The translations under genes and the position numbers were made by a program. Shown here piece by piece: positions 7,647-16,437 of a DNA stretch of 33,708 nucleotides. Position 1 is the first letter of the stretch. The number at the start of each line of letters is the position of its first letter. The DNA lies in assembly GCA_030429105.1 (NCBI GenBank), contig JAUIDE010000042.1, positions 1 to 33,708 on the forward strand, written 5' to 3'. The notes under the pieces were generated by a model. It saw nothing but the letters and a program-made list of their open reading frames with translations, made no database searches and had not been told where the DNA came from. This DNA comes from Alphaproteobacteria bacterium. Its GTDB lineage: Bacteria > Pseudomonadota > Alphaproteobacteria > Rhodobacterales > Rhodobacteraceae.

Positions 7647-9164
7647 ATGGCGCGCCGGCCGAACATGCTCGTCATCATGGTGGACCAGCTGAACGGGACG
7701 CTGTTTCCCGACGGACCGGCCGAATGGCTCCACGCCCCGCATCTGAAGGCTCTGGCCGCGCGCTCGCTCCGCTTCGCCAACAGCTATACGGCGAGCCCGC
7801 TCTGCGCCCCGGCGCGGGCGAGCTTCATGTCTGGCCAGCTGCCGCGGCGCACGCGGGTCTACGACAACGCCGCCGAGTTCGCCTCCGACATTCCGACTTT
7901 CGCGCACCATCTTCGCCGGGCGGGCTATCGCACTTGTCTGGCAGGGAAAATGCACTTCGTCGGGCCGGACCAGCTGCACGGCTTCGAGGAGCGGATGACG
8001 ACGGATGTCTATCCGGCGGATTTCGGCTGGACGCCGGATTACCGGAAGCCGGGCGAGCGGATCGACTGGTGGTATCACAACATGGGCTCCGTCACGGGCG
8101 CGGGCGTCGCCGAGATCACCAACCAGCTCGAATATGACGACGAGGTGGCGGCGGAGGCGCTGGCGCGGCTCTACGACTATTCGCGCGGGCATGATCCGCG
8201 GCCCTGGGCGCTCACGGTCAGCTTCACGCATCCGCACGATCCCTATGTCGCGCGACGGAAATTCTGGGACCTCTACGAGGACTGCGCCCATCTCGACCCG
8301 CCGGGTGAGGCGCTGGCCTTCGCGGCGCATGATCCCCATGCGCAGCGGCTGCTCCGCGCCTGCGACCACGAGGCGTTCGGCATCACGCCAGAGCATGTGC
8401 GGCGGAGCAGGCGGGCCTATTTCGCCAACATCTCCTATCTCGACGAGAAGATCGGGGAGATTCTTAGGGTTCTTGAGGAGACGCGACAGGCGGAGAATAC
8501 GGCGATCCTCTTCGTCTCGGACCATGGCGACATGCTCGGGGAGCGGGGGCTCTGGTTCAAGATGTGCTTCTATGAGGGTTCTGCGCGCGTGCCGATGATG
8601 CTTGCGGCGCCGGGGCTTGCGCCCGGCCTCGTCACGGCTCCTGTCTCCACGATGGACGCCGCGCCGACGCTCGCCGCGCTGGCCGGCGTCTCGATGGAGG
8701 AGGTGCTGCCCTGGACGGACGGGGAAAGCCTCCTCCCGCTCGCCTCGGGCGGGGAGCGGGACAGCCCTGTCCTAATGGAATACGCCGCGGAGGGCTCCGA
8801 GGCGCCGATGGTCGCGATCCGGCGCGGGCGGTGGAAATACGCCGCCTGCGTTCTGGACCCGGAGCAGCTTTTCGACATGGAGGCGGAGCCGGGCGAGCGG
8901 CGCAATCTCGCCGCGGACCCGGCTCATGCGGAGACGCTCGCCGCCTTCCGCGCGGAGGCGGCGGCAAAATGGGACCTTGCGGCCTATGACCGGGAGGTGC
9001 GGGAGAGCCAGGCGCGGCGGCACGTCGTCTATGAGGCTTTGCGGCAGGGCGGATATTATCCGTGGGACTTCCAGCCGCTGAAACGGGCGGCGGAGCGCTA
9101 CATGCGCAACCACATGGACCTGAACGTGCTGGAGGAGAGCCAGCGCTTCCCCCGCGGGGAATGA
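7647..9164 (+). CDS. betC: Choline-sulfatase
   Basis: A 505-residue type I sulfatase that hydrolyses choline-O-sulfate to choline and sulfate, feeding glycine-betaine synthesis or sulfur supply. The formylglycine motif C53-A-P-A-R57 is intact within SPLCAPARASF. Early metal ligands are in the VDQLNG region (12-17), and a VSDHGDMLGERGLW segment is present in the middle. The C-terminal choline-sulfatase domain ends with the family-typical PWDFQPLKRAAERYMRNHMD stretch. Length matches BetC. A strong GGAGGAGG ribosome site precedes ATG 7647. No betA, betB or betI gene is in the window. The gene ends 3 bases from the convergent amn gene. Confidence 0.94.
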   Translation: MARRPNMLVIMVDQLNGTLFPDGPAEWLHAPHLKALAARSLRFANSYTASPLCAPARASFMSGQLPRRTRVYDNAAEFASDIPTFAHHLRRAGYRTCLAGKMHFVGPDQLHGFEERMTTDVYPADFGWTPDYRKPGERIDWWYHNMGSVTGAGVAEITNQLEYDDEVAAEALARLYDYSRGHDPRPWALTVSFTHPHDPYVARRKFWDLYEDCAHLDPPGEALAFAAHDPHAQRLLRACDHEAFGITPEHVRRSRRAYFANISYLDEKIGEILRVLEETRQAENTAILFVSDHGDMLGERGLWFKMCFYEGSARVPMMLAAPGLAPGLVTAPVSTMDAAPTLAALAGVSMEEVLPWTDGESLLPLASGGERDSPVLMEYAAEGSEAPMVAIRRGRWKYAACVLDPEQLFDMEAEPGERRNLAADPAHAETLAAFRAEAAAKWDLAAYDREVRESQARRHVVYEALRQGGYYPWDFQPLKRAAERYMRNHMDLNVLEESQRFPRGE

Positions 9165-9167
9165 GAC

Positions 9168-10607
9168 CTACTGGAACGGAACCTCGTTGAAGCTCCGCAG
9201 TTTCCGCGAATGGAGCCGGTGCGAGGGCATCTGCCGCAGGAGCTCCATCGCGCGGACGCCGACGGCGAGGTGCCGGTCCACCTGGCGGCGGTAGAATTCG
9301 GAGGCCATGCCGGGAAGCTTGAGCTCCCCGTGCATCGGCCGGTCCGACACTACCAGAAAAGTGCCGTAGGGGACGCGAAAGCGGAAGCCGTTGGCGGCGA
9401 TGGTCGCGCTCTCCATGTCGAGCCCGATGGCGCGGGACTGGGAGAAGCGGCGGATAGGCTCGGACTGGTCGCGCAGCTCCCAGTTGCGGTTGTCGATCGA
9501 GGCGACGGTGCCGGTGCGCATCACGCGCTTCAATTCCTCCGCCGCGACGCCCGCGACCTCGGATACAGCGCCTTCCAGCGCCTGCTGCACCTCCGCCAGC
9601 GCCGGGATTGGCACCCAGACGGGCAGGTCGGCGTCCAGCACGTGATCGTCCCGCACATAGCCGTGGGCGAGGACGTAGTCGCCCAGCCGTTGCGTCCGCC
9701 GGAGCCCGGCGCAATGGCCGAGCATGACCCAGGCGGAGGGGCGGAGGACGGCGACATGATCCGTCATCGTCTTGGCGTTTGAGGGGCCGACGCCGATGTT
9801 GATCAGCGTGATCCCGTTATCGTCCGCCCGCTTCAGGTGATAGGCGGGCATCTGCGGCGGATGCGCGCCGGCGCGGGGCTCGACGAAGGCGGTGTAGCCG
9901 CTCGACGGGTCCGCGACGCGCTCCTGCGCAAGTCGCCTGAAACCATCTACATAGAACTGGTAGTTCGTGTAGAGAACGAAGTTCTGGAAATCTTCCGCCC
10001 CGGTGCCGGTATAGTGCTGGAGCCGGTGCAGCGAATAGTCGATGCGCGGCGCAGTGAAGAGCGAGAGCGGGCGGACGGCGGCGCCGAGATAGTCGATCTC
10101 CCCGTTCACATGCGTGTCGTCCATCGTCGCCAGGTCCGGCATGTCGAAGAGGCGGCCGAAATCCGCGAGGTTCTCGAAGCTCACCTCGCCCTCGACATGG
10201 AGGCCGGTCGGGAAGGCGAAATGGATCGGGATCGGCATGTCCGAAAGCCCGGTCTCGAAAGCGCAGCCGTGGTTTGCCCTGATCTCCCGCAGCTGGGTGA
10301 GGAGATAGCGGGAGAAGAGGTCGGGCCGCGTCACCGTCGTCTCGAACCGCCCCGCCGCGTCGCAGAAGCCGAAGCTCTGCGCGGGCGGATGGGGCAGCGT
10401 CCGCTCCACGGTGACGGAGAGGCGCGGGTAGAAGCCCCGCGCTGGCGCCTCCAGCCGCTCGCCCCGCGCGAAGGCGGCGAACCGGTCCCTCAGCCGGGCC
10501 GTCTCCTCCCGGTAGAGACGCTGGAGCGCGGCGAGCGCGGCCTCGGGGCTTTCGTGCGATTCGGTGCTCATCATCGGGAGATAGGGGATGGCCATGCGCC
10601 GGTCCAT
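9168..10607 (-). CDS. amn: AMP nucleosidase
   Basis: A 479-residue AMP nucleosidase that splits AMP into adenine and ribose 5-phosphate, a purine salvage and adenylate control step. The N-terminal Amn-specific domain is followed by a phosphorylase-like (PNP/UDP) domain. Conserved stretches include GPSNAKTMTDH, LGHCAGLRRTQRLGDYVLAHGY and the nucleoside-binding LDMESATIAANG near the C-terminus. Length is normal. The start at 10607 (AAGGG about 5 bases upstream) is preferred; ATG 10595, giving MAIPYLP, is the main alternative. It is divergent from the FkbM gene across 59 bases. Confidence 0.93.
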   Translation of the reverse strand: MDRRMAIPYLPMMSTESHESPEAALAALQRLYREETARLRDRFAAFARGERLEAPARGFYPRLSVTVERTLPHPPAQSFGFCDAAGRFETTVTRPDLFSRYLLTQLREIRANHGCAFETGLSDMPIPIHFAFPTGLHVEGEVSFENLADFGRLFDMPDLATMDDTHVNGEIDYLGAAVRPLSLFTAPRIDYSLHRLQHYTGTGAEDFQNFVLYTNYQFYVDGFRRLAQERVADPSSGYTAFVEPRAGAHPPQMPAYHLKRADDNGITLINIGVGPSNAKTMTDHVAVLRPSAWVMLGHCAGLRRTQRLGDYVLAHGYVRDDHVLDADLPVWVPIPALAEVQQALEGAVSEVAGVAAEELKRVMRTGTVASIDNRNWELRDQSEPIRRFSQSRAIGLDMESATIAANGFRFRVPYGTFLVVSDRPMHGELKLPGMASEFYRRQVDRHLAVGVRAMELLRQMPSHRLHSRKLRSFNEVPFQ

Positions 10608-10666
10608 CGCCCTTTGCTTCTCTCGCGGGGCGGCGTTAATGCTCCCGCGTCGCAGGCGGAGACAAG

Positions 10667-11515
10667 ATGAGCGAGCATGTGGAGACCTCCCTCGGCCGGT
10701 TCACTGCGGAGAGCCGGCAATTCGTGAGGCTCTGCGCGCTGGCGGAGCCGGCGCAGCTAAAGATGATGAAGGTGGCGGTGCGGCGGTTGCGGCTGCGGCG
10801 CTTCGTCGACATCGGAGCCAATCTCGGGGCGTATTCGGTCAGCATCGGGCGGCTCGCCCGCCGACCGCAGGTCGAGGCGTTCGAGCCCTCCCCGGACACG
10901 TTCGAGGAGCTTCGCCGCAATCTTGCGCTCAACCCTGAGATCGCCGCGCGGCTCCACAACATCGCCTTGTCGGACCGGCCCGGCGAGGCGCCGTTCGAGC
11001 GCCGGCTGCGCTTCGGCCCCGGCAACCGGATCGGAGAGGCGGGCGCGCCCGTCCGTCTCGCACGGCTGGACGAGATCCTGCCGGCGGAGGGCGCGCGCGA
11101 CGCGGCGGTGAAGATCGACGTGGAGGGGCATGAGCGCCCGGTGATCGAAGGCGGGCGCCGCTTCCTCGCCGCCCGCGCCGCCTATGTTCAGATCGAGACC
11201 TGGCGCGGGCCGGGCCGCGCGCCGGTGCGGAAGGAGATGCGGCGGCTCGGCTTCCTCTTCCTTCTTCGCGCGCAGGGCGACCAGATCTTCCTCCACGAGA
11301 GCCTCGCCGCCGCGGCGGAGGAACTCCGCGAGGTTCACAGCAACGTGACGGACCGCGCCGTCGCCCTTTCCGCCCGGCTGGCGCGGGAGGGGGAACGGGC
11401 GCTCCTCGATCCTGAGCTCAGGCGGCAGGCGCTGCGGCTCTATGGAGGGTTCGAGGACATCAGGATCGGCGCCTGGCGTCGCCGCCTTCTCGGCGGGCTC
11501 GGGATCGGAGGATAG
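10667..11515 (+). CDS. FkbM-family methyltransferase
   Basis: A 282-residue class I SAM-dependent methyltransferase of the FkbM group. Motif I is V47-D-I-G-A-N-L-G-A-Y-S57, and the ribose-binding acid lies in EAFEPSP (70-76). A conserved KIDVEGHE segment sits mid-protein. FkbM enzymes usually O-methylate sugars or hydroxyl groups of secondary metabolites and surface glycans; the substrate here is unknown. GGAG lies 5 bases before ATG 10667. A TPR protein gene follows after 3 bases, so the two are probably one operon. Confidence 0.85.
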   Translation: MSEHVETSLGRFTAESRQFVRLCALAEPAQLKMMKVAVRRLRLRRFVDIGANLGAYSVSIGRLARRPQVEAFEPSPDTFEELRRNLALNPEIAARLHNIALSDRPGEAPFERRLRFGPGNRIGEAGAPVRLARLDEILPAEGARDAAVKIDVEGHERPVIEGGRRFLAARAAYVQIETWRGPGRAPVRKEMRRLGFLFLLRAQGDQIFLHESLAAAAEELREVHSNVTDRAVALSARLAREGERALLDPELRRQALRLYGGFEDIRIGAWRRRLLGGLGIGG

Positions 11516-11518
11516 GGC

Positions 11519-12877
11519 ATGGCGGAAACGGATCACTGGGGCAACGCGATCACGGACCGTGAGCCGGAGACGGCGCAGGCGATCCGCGATTTCTCGCACG
11601 GCCTCATCGCCTTCGACCGGAAGGCGGGCGGCATCATCAAGGCTGCGAAGCGTGACCGCGGCTCCGCCCTCGCCAACGCCTACGCCGCGATCCTGATGAT
11701 GTGGCTGGAGCGGGCGGACAGCCCCGCCCTCGCCGCTCCGTTCCTCGAAGCGGCGGAGGAGGCGGCGAAGGGCGCGACGGAGCGGGAGCGGCGGATTGTC
11801 GATCTCGCCCGGAAATGGGCGAGCGGAAACATCCCGGCGGTCATCGCGGCGGGGAAGGAGATTCTGGACCTCTGGCCCTCAGACCTTGTCGCCGTGAAGA
11901 TTCGGCAGACGCACATGTTCGATCTCGGCGACGCGCCGGGTATGCTGCATTCGGCCCGCTACGGCGCGAAGGCGTTCCCGGACGAGCCCGGCGCGCTCGG
12001 CATGCTCGCCTTCGGGCTGGAGGAGAGCCACCTCCTGAAGGAGGCGGAGGCGGTGGCCCGCCGCGCCATCGAGATCGACCGGAACGAGGGCTGGGCGCAG
12101 CATGCGCTCGCCCATGTCCTCCTCACCGAGGGGCGCATCGCCGAGGGGCGCCAGACGCATTTCGCGCTCCGTGACACATGGGAGGGGAAGAACTCCCTCC
12201 TCTATGTCCACAACTGGTGGCATGTCGCGCTTTTCGCGATCTCGGAAGGGGATTACGACGGCGCCCTCGCGATCTATGACGATCACATCCACGGCGTGCA
12301 GCCGGATTACAGCCAGGACCAGATCAATGAGATCTCGCTCCTCGCCCGGCTGGAGGTGGTCGGGCTCGATGTCTCGCCGCGCTGGGAGGGATTGGCGGAC
12401 CGGCTCGAGGGGCGGGTCCAGGACGTGGTGAACCCCTTCTTGTCGCTGCAATATCTTTATGCGCTCGCCCGTGCGGGGCGGGGAGCCGCTTCGGAGTTCA
12501 TCGACCACATGCGCGCCCATGCGGAGGCCGGCGGATGGTCCTCCGCGATGTGGGCGGAGATGGCGGTTCCGGCCGCCGAGGGCCTGAAGGCCCATGCCGA
12601 AGGGCGCTGGGCGGAGGCGGCGGAGCGGCTCGGTCGCGCGCTGCCGATGATCTGGCGCGGCGGCGGCAGCCATGCGCAGCGCGACGTTTTCCACCAGATC
12701 CATCTCGACGCGCTGATCCGCGCCGGGCGCTATTCCGAGGCGCAGCAGATCCTTATGGGCAGGCTCGGCTTCGAACCGCTCTCTGTGCCGAACAATACGG
12801 CGCTCGCAGGCGTCTACGCCGCGCTCGGCCTGCCGGAGGAGGCTGCCGCCGCTGCGGCGCGGGCGCGGCGGGCCTAG
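11519..12877 (+). CDS. Tetratricopeptide repeat protein, TTC38-like
   Basis: A 452-residue, mostly helical protein without a signal peptide. The centre carries a HALAHVLLTEGR segment and YVHNWWHVALFAISEGDYDGAL, which match the TTC38-like TPR family as I recall it. Degenerate TPR pairs cover roughly 130-420. The family is widespread in proteobacteria but has no firmly known reaction, so a protein-binding role is the safest statement. It starts 3 bases after the FkbM stop, suggesting cotranscription. Its stop is a single base from the end of the convergent TPP-enzyme gene. Confidence 0.8.
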   Translation: MAETDHWGNAITDREPETAQAIRDFSHGLIAFDRKAGGIIKAAKRDRGSALANAYAAILMMWLERADSPALAAPFLEAAEEAAKGATERERRIVDLARKWASGNIPAVIAAGKEILDLWPSDLVAVKIRQTHMFDLGDAPGMLHSARYGAKAFPDEPGALGMLAFGLEESHLLKEAEAVARRAIEIDRNEGWAQHALAHVLLTEGRIAEGRQTHFALRDTWEGKNSLLYVHNWWHVALFAISEGDYDGALAIYDDHIHGVQPDYSQDQINEISLLARLEVVGLDVSPRWEGLADRLEGRVQDVVNPFLSLQYLYALARAGRGAASEFIDHMRAHAEAGGWSSAMWAEMAVPAAEGLKAHAEGRWAEAAERLGRALPMIWRGGGSHAQRDVFHQIHLDALIRAGRYSEAQQILMGRLGFEPLSVPNNTALAGVYAALGLPEEAAAAAARARRA

Positions 12878-12878
12878 T

Positions 12879-14411
12879 TCAGCACATCACCTCCACCAGA
12901 TACGGCCCGCCCGAGGCGAGCCCGGCGCGGATCGCGGCGGCGAGGGCGGGCGCTTCGGAGACGCGCTCCGCCTCGACGCCCATCGAGCGCGCCATGGCGA
13001 GCCAGTCGATGACGGGCTCCTCGAGGCTCAACATGGAGAGGGCGCGGGGGCCGACATTGGAGACGCCGACATTGGCGAGCTCCCCGCGGAGAATCCGGTA
13101 GCTGCGGTTGGCGAAGATGAGGATGGTGACGGGCAGCCCCTCCCGCGCCATCGTCCAGAGCGCCTGCGGCGAATACATCGCCGAGCCGTCTCCGACGAGG
13201 GCGAGGACCGGGCGGCCCTTGCCCGCGAGCGCGGCGCCGACGGCGAGGGGCATGCCGTAGCCGATGGAGCCTCCGCGGTTGTTCAGCCAGTCATGCGGCG
13301 GCGCGCCCGCGGTGAGGCCGAAGAAGGCGCGGCCTGTCGTCACGCTCTCGTCCACCACGATGCAGCCTTCGGGGATCGTCGCGCCGAGGGCGGCGGCGAT
13401 GCCGTTCGGGTCGGTCGGCCCGGCGGGAATTTCGGGGCGGCCCGGCTCCGCGGTCTTCGGCGCGTCATGCGCGCCGAGCGCGTCCGCCAATGTGCGGAGC
13501 GCTTCAGCGGCTTCGGGGCCGGGTTCGGCGATCTTCGCGAATTCGGTTCCGGGCTGGGTCAGCACGCCCGGCTTGTCCGGATAGGCGAAGAAGGCCACGG
13601 GCGGCTTCGCCCCGGCGAGGACGATGCGGCGGAAGGGACGGAGCGCCTCCAGCGCCTGGTCGACGGGGTAGGGCACGCGGCCCACGGCGACGCGGCCGGC
13701 GCCGCGGGCGAGGCGGGCGTTGGACCACTCGGTCAACAGCGCGCAGCCCGTCGCCGCGGCGATGCGGCCGGCGTCACGAAGCGCGGCCTCGTCGGTCGCG
13801 CCCGGGCCGAGGAGGAGGAGCGCGCCGGGCTCACGCAGCATCCGCGCTGCAGCCTCTATCGATGCCGCTTCCGGCGCCTCGGGCGCGGACCGGGCGATGG
13901 GCGCGGCCGGGCGGCCGCCTTCGTTCCAGGCCGTGTCGCCGGGCAGGATCAGCGTCGCGATCTGGCCGGAAGACGCCGCCGCGGCGGCCTCCGCTGCGTC
14001 ATGGCCGACCTCGGCGGAGGAGCGGGAGGTGCGCACCCAGTGCGAGACGGGCCGGGCGATCCCCTCGATATCCGCGGTCAGCGGCGCGTCGAGCGCGATA
14101 TGGGGCAGGGCGTGCTCGCCCACCACGTTCAGGACGCCGGAATGCGCCTTCTTCGCGTTGTGGAGGTTGGAAAGGCCGTTGGCGAGGCCCGGCCCGAGAT
14201 GGAGGAGCGTCGCCGCCGGGCGGCCCGCGATGCGGAAGAACCCGTCCGCCGCGCCGGTCGCCACGGTCTCGTGCAGGGCGAGGACGGACTTCATCTCCGC
14301 CGCCCCGTCCAGCGCGGCGACGAAATGCATCTCCGACGTGCCGGGATTGGCGAAGCAATGATCGACGCCCGAGGCGAGCAGGGTTTTCACGAGCGAGTCT
14401 GCGCCGTTCAT
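12879..14411 (-). CDS. TPP-dependent acetolactate synthase-like / decarboxylase enzyme
   Basis: A 510-residue three-domain thiamine-diphosphate enzyme. The catalytic Glu that activates the cofactor is E48 in ALHETVATGAADGF. The cofactor motif starts at G407-D-G-S410 and ends at N435. FANPGTSEMHF near the N-terminus and NNRGGSIGYGMPLAVGAAL near 377 are typical of the ALS-like/benzoylformate-decarboxylase-like branch. It is slightly shorter than true acetolactate synthases and no ilvN is nearby, so branched-chain amino acid synthesis is unlikely; a 2-oxoacid decarboxylase is a reasonable alternative. GGAGG lies 6 bases before ATG 14411. It follows the alpha/beta hydrolase gene on the same strand by 63 bases. 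Confidence 0.82.
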   Translation of the reverse strand: MNGADSLVKTLLASGVDHCFANPGTSEMHFVAALDGAAEMKSVLALHETVATGAADGFFRIAGRPAATLLHLGPGLANGLSNLHNAKKAHSGVLNVVGEHALPHIALDAPLTADIEGIARPVSHWVRTSRSSAEVGHDAAEAAAAASSGQIATLILPGDTAWNEGGRPAAPIARSAPEAPEAASIEAAARMLREPGALLLLGPGATDEAALRDAGRIAAATGCALLTEWSNARLARGAGRVAVGRVPYPVDQALEALRPFRRIVLAGAKPPVAFFAYPDKPGVLTQPGTEFAKIAEPGPEAAEALRTLADALGAHDAPKTAEPGRPEIPAGPTDPNGIAAALGATIPEGCIVVDESVTTGRAFFGLTAGAPPHDWLNNRGGSIGYGMPLAVGAALAGKGRPVLALVGDGSAMYSPQALWTMAREGLPVTILIFANRSYRILRGELANVGVSNVGPRALSMLSLEEPVIDWLAMARSMGVEAERVSEAPALAAAIRAGLASGGPYLVEVMC

Positions 14412-14474
14412 GCCGGTCCTCCGATTGGTGGAGCCGGGGTAGCGGCGGCGGCGCGGCGGCGCAAGGCGGGCCGG

Positions 14475-15227
14475 TCAGAGTTCGTCGAGCGCGCCGGTCA
14501 GGAGGGCGAGTTCGGCGGGGCCGCTGAAGCGATGGTCCGCGCCCTTCACGAGGGTCAGCCGGGCGTCCGGGCTTTCGAGATGGTCGAGGAGGCGGAGCGC
14601 GACGGAGACGGGCACGTCCTCGTCCGCCGTCCCCTGGAAGAGCCGGACGGGGAAGGGGAGGCGGAGCGGCGTGTTCAGGACGAATTGCGCCGCACCGTCC
14701 TCGATCAGCCGCCGCGTGATCGGATAGGGCTCGTCCGAATAGGCGGAGGGGCGGAGCCAGCGGCCCGTCTCCGCCATCTCGGCGCGCGCGGCCTTGTCCA
14801 TCTCCGCCGCCATCTTCGCCGTGAAATCCGGCGCGGCGGCGATCCCGACGAAGGCGGCGACGCGCTCCGGCGCGCGGCGGGCGAGGAGGAGGGAAATCCA
14901 GCCGCCCATCGAGGAGCCGACGAGCACCTGAGGCCCCGTCGTCAGCCGGGTCAGCGCCTGGAAGGCGTCCTCCGCCCAGTCGCCGACGCAGCCTTCCTCG
15001 AAGGCGCCGTCGGAGGCGCCGTGGCCGGAATAGTCGAAGCGGAGGAAGGCGCGGCCCGCCGCCTGCGCCCATGCCTCCAGCGCCAACGCCTTCGTTCCCT
15101 CCATGTCGGATCGGAAGCCGCCGAGGAAGACAACGCCCGCTTTGTCACATCCCGCGCCGCGCGCCTCGGTTTTCCGGTAGGCGAGGGCGCGCCCTGGGGT
15201 AAGCTGAAGGCGGGAGGGCTGTTTCAT
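14475..15227 (-). CDS. Alpha/beta hydrolase
   Basis: A 250-residue serine hydrolase. The nucleophile elbow is GSSMGG near residue 105, the acid is likely the Asp in the GTADEDVPV segment, and the His is in GADHRFSG near the C-terminus. FLGGFRSDMEGTKA near 35 marks the ABHD10-like/esterase group common in alphaproteobacteria. The substrate is unknown. Its ATG (15227-15225) shares bases with the ATG of the divergent glycosyltransferase, so its promoter must lie inside that gene. The ribosome site is weak (GGAAC followed by C-rich bases). Confidence 0.85.
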   Translation of the reverse strand: MKQPSRLQLTPGRALAYRKTEARGAGCDKAGVVFLGGFRSDMEGTKALALEAWAQAAGRAFLRFDYSGHGASDGAFEEGCVGDWAEDAFQALTRLTTGPQVLVGSSMGGWISLLLARRAPERVAAFVGIAAAPDFTAKMAAEMDKAARAEMAETGRWLRPSAYSDEPYPITRRLIEDGAAQFVLNTPLRLPFPVRLFQGTADEDVPVSVALRLLDHLESPDARLTLVKGADHRFSGPAELALLTGALDEL

Positions 15228-16437
15228 GGGGGTTCCGGCGGCGGCTGAGGACGGGTCGGGAGAGGGTAGCGCGGCGGAGCGGCGGGGAAAACCGCTGACC
15301 GTGCTCGAACTCGCGCCCCCGCCCGGTCATGGCGGTTCGGAGCGCGCGCTTCACGAGATCGCGGCGGCGCTCGTCCGCTCCGGCGCGCGGGTGGTGATCG
15401 CGGCGGCGGAGACGCCCTCCGCCCTTCGCCTGCGGTCGACCGGCGCGAGCCTAGTCGGGCTCGATCTCGACACCCGCTCCCCGCTCCGCGTCCGCTCGAA
15501 CGCCCGCGCGATCGCGGCGCTGGCGCGTGCGGAGGGCGCCGACCTCATCCATGCGCGGAGCGCCGCCGCCGCCTCCGCGGGCCTTCGGGCGGCGGAGGAG
15601 ACCGGGGCCGCCTTCGTCACCACCTGGTCCGAGCCGGAGGAGGCGGGGATGCTCGCCCGCCCGCTTTTCGACGCGCTGGCGGCGGGGGCGCCTGTCATCG
15701 CGCCCTCGGGTCATGTCGCCGAAGTGCTGCGCGAAACGCGCGGGACGGGGCCGGAGCGGGTCGTCGTCATTCCGCGCGGCGCGGACATGGCCGTCTTCGC
15801 TGAGGAGGCGGTGAGCCCGATGCGCGCGCTCCGCATGGCGGAGGCGCTGGGCCTTGCCGAGGATGCGCGGCCGCTTATCCTTTCCCCCGGCCGGATCGCG
15901 CCGGGCAAGGGCCGACGCACGCTCGTCCGCGCGCTGGCGCGGCTGAAGGCGGAGCGGGGGCCGGATTTCACCGCGCTGATCGTCGGAGAGGGGGAGGGCG
16001 CGCAGGCGCGGCTGATCGAGGCGGAGATCGCCGCGGCGCGGGCGGGCGACGTCGTCCGCCTCGCCGGGCCGGCGGCGGACATGCCGGCGGCGCTGATGCT
16101 CTCCGCCCTCGTCGTCGCCCCGGCGACGGAGCCGCAGCTTTCCGCCCGCATCCTCCTCGAGGCGCAGGCGATGGGCCGGCCCGTCATCGCCGCCGATCAT
16201 GGCGCGGCGCGGGAATCGGTGCGCCACGGCGGCAGCGGCTGGCTCGTCCCGCCCGGGGACGAGGCCACGCTCGCCGCCGCCATTTCCGCCGCGCTGGACC
16301 TCGACGAAAGCGGGCGGGCGCATATGGCTATGGCGGGGCGCGCGCTCGTCCGCTCCCGCTTCAGGTTGGAGGATACGATTGCGCGGACGCTCGAAGTCTA
16401 CGAGGCCGCGGCCTCCGGCGCCCGCTCCGCCGCCTGA
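15226..16437 (+). CDS. GT4-family glycosyltransferase
   Basis: A 403-residue GT-B glycosyltransferase. The N-terminal domain shows HGGSERALHEIAAALVRSGARVVIA (starting near 35), the typical acceptor-side glycine loop. The C-terminal domain has LSPGRIAPGKGRRTLVRAL and the nucleotide-sugar-binding ARILLEAQAMGRPVIAADHGAARESV region with the E-x7-E-like pattern (second Glu at ARESV). The acceptor is probably a lipid or surface glycan, unknown. ATG 15226 has GGGAGGG 7 bases upstream, a strong site that supports this start although it overlaps the divergent hydrolase start. The 3' end overlaps the MATE gene by 40 bases. Confidence 0.85.
   Translation: MGVPAAAEDGSGEGSAAERRGKPLTVLELAPPPGHGGSERALHEIAAALVRSGARVVIAAAETPSALRLRSTGASLVGLDLDTRSPLRVRSNARAIAALARAEGADLIHARSAAAASAGLRAAEETGAAFVTTWSEPEEAGMLARPLFDALAAGAPVIAPSGHVAEVLRETRGTGPERVVVIPRGADMAVFAEEAVSPMRALRMAEALGLAEDARPLILSPGRIAPGKGRRTLVRALARLKAERGPDFTALIVGEGEGAQARLIEAEIAAARAGDVVRLAGPAADMPAALMLSALVVAPATEPQLSARILLEAQAMGRPVIAADHGAARESVRHGGSGWLVPPGDEATLAAAISAALDLDESGRAHMAMAGRALVRSRFRLEDTIARTLEVYEAAASGARSAA

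Noticed and set aside
12879-14411. A true acetolactate synthase (ilvB) for branched-chain amino acids
   Set aside because: No regulatory subunit gene is adjacent, it is shorter than IlvB, and its motifs fit the ALS-like/decarboxylase branch.
13293-15248. A 651-residue plus-strand frame across the TPP enzyme and hydrolase genes
   Set aside because: It crosses two well-supported minus-strand genes and shows no motif.
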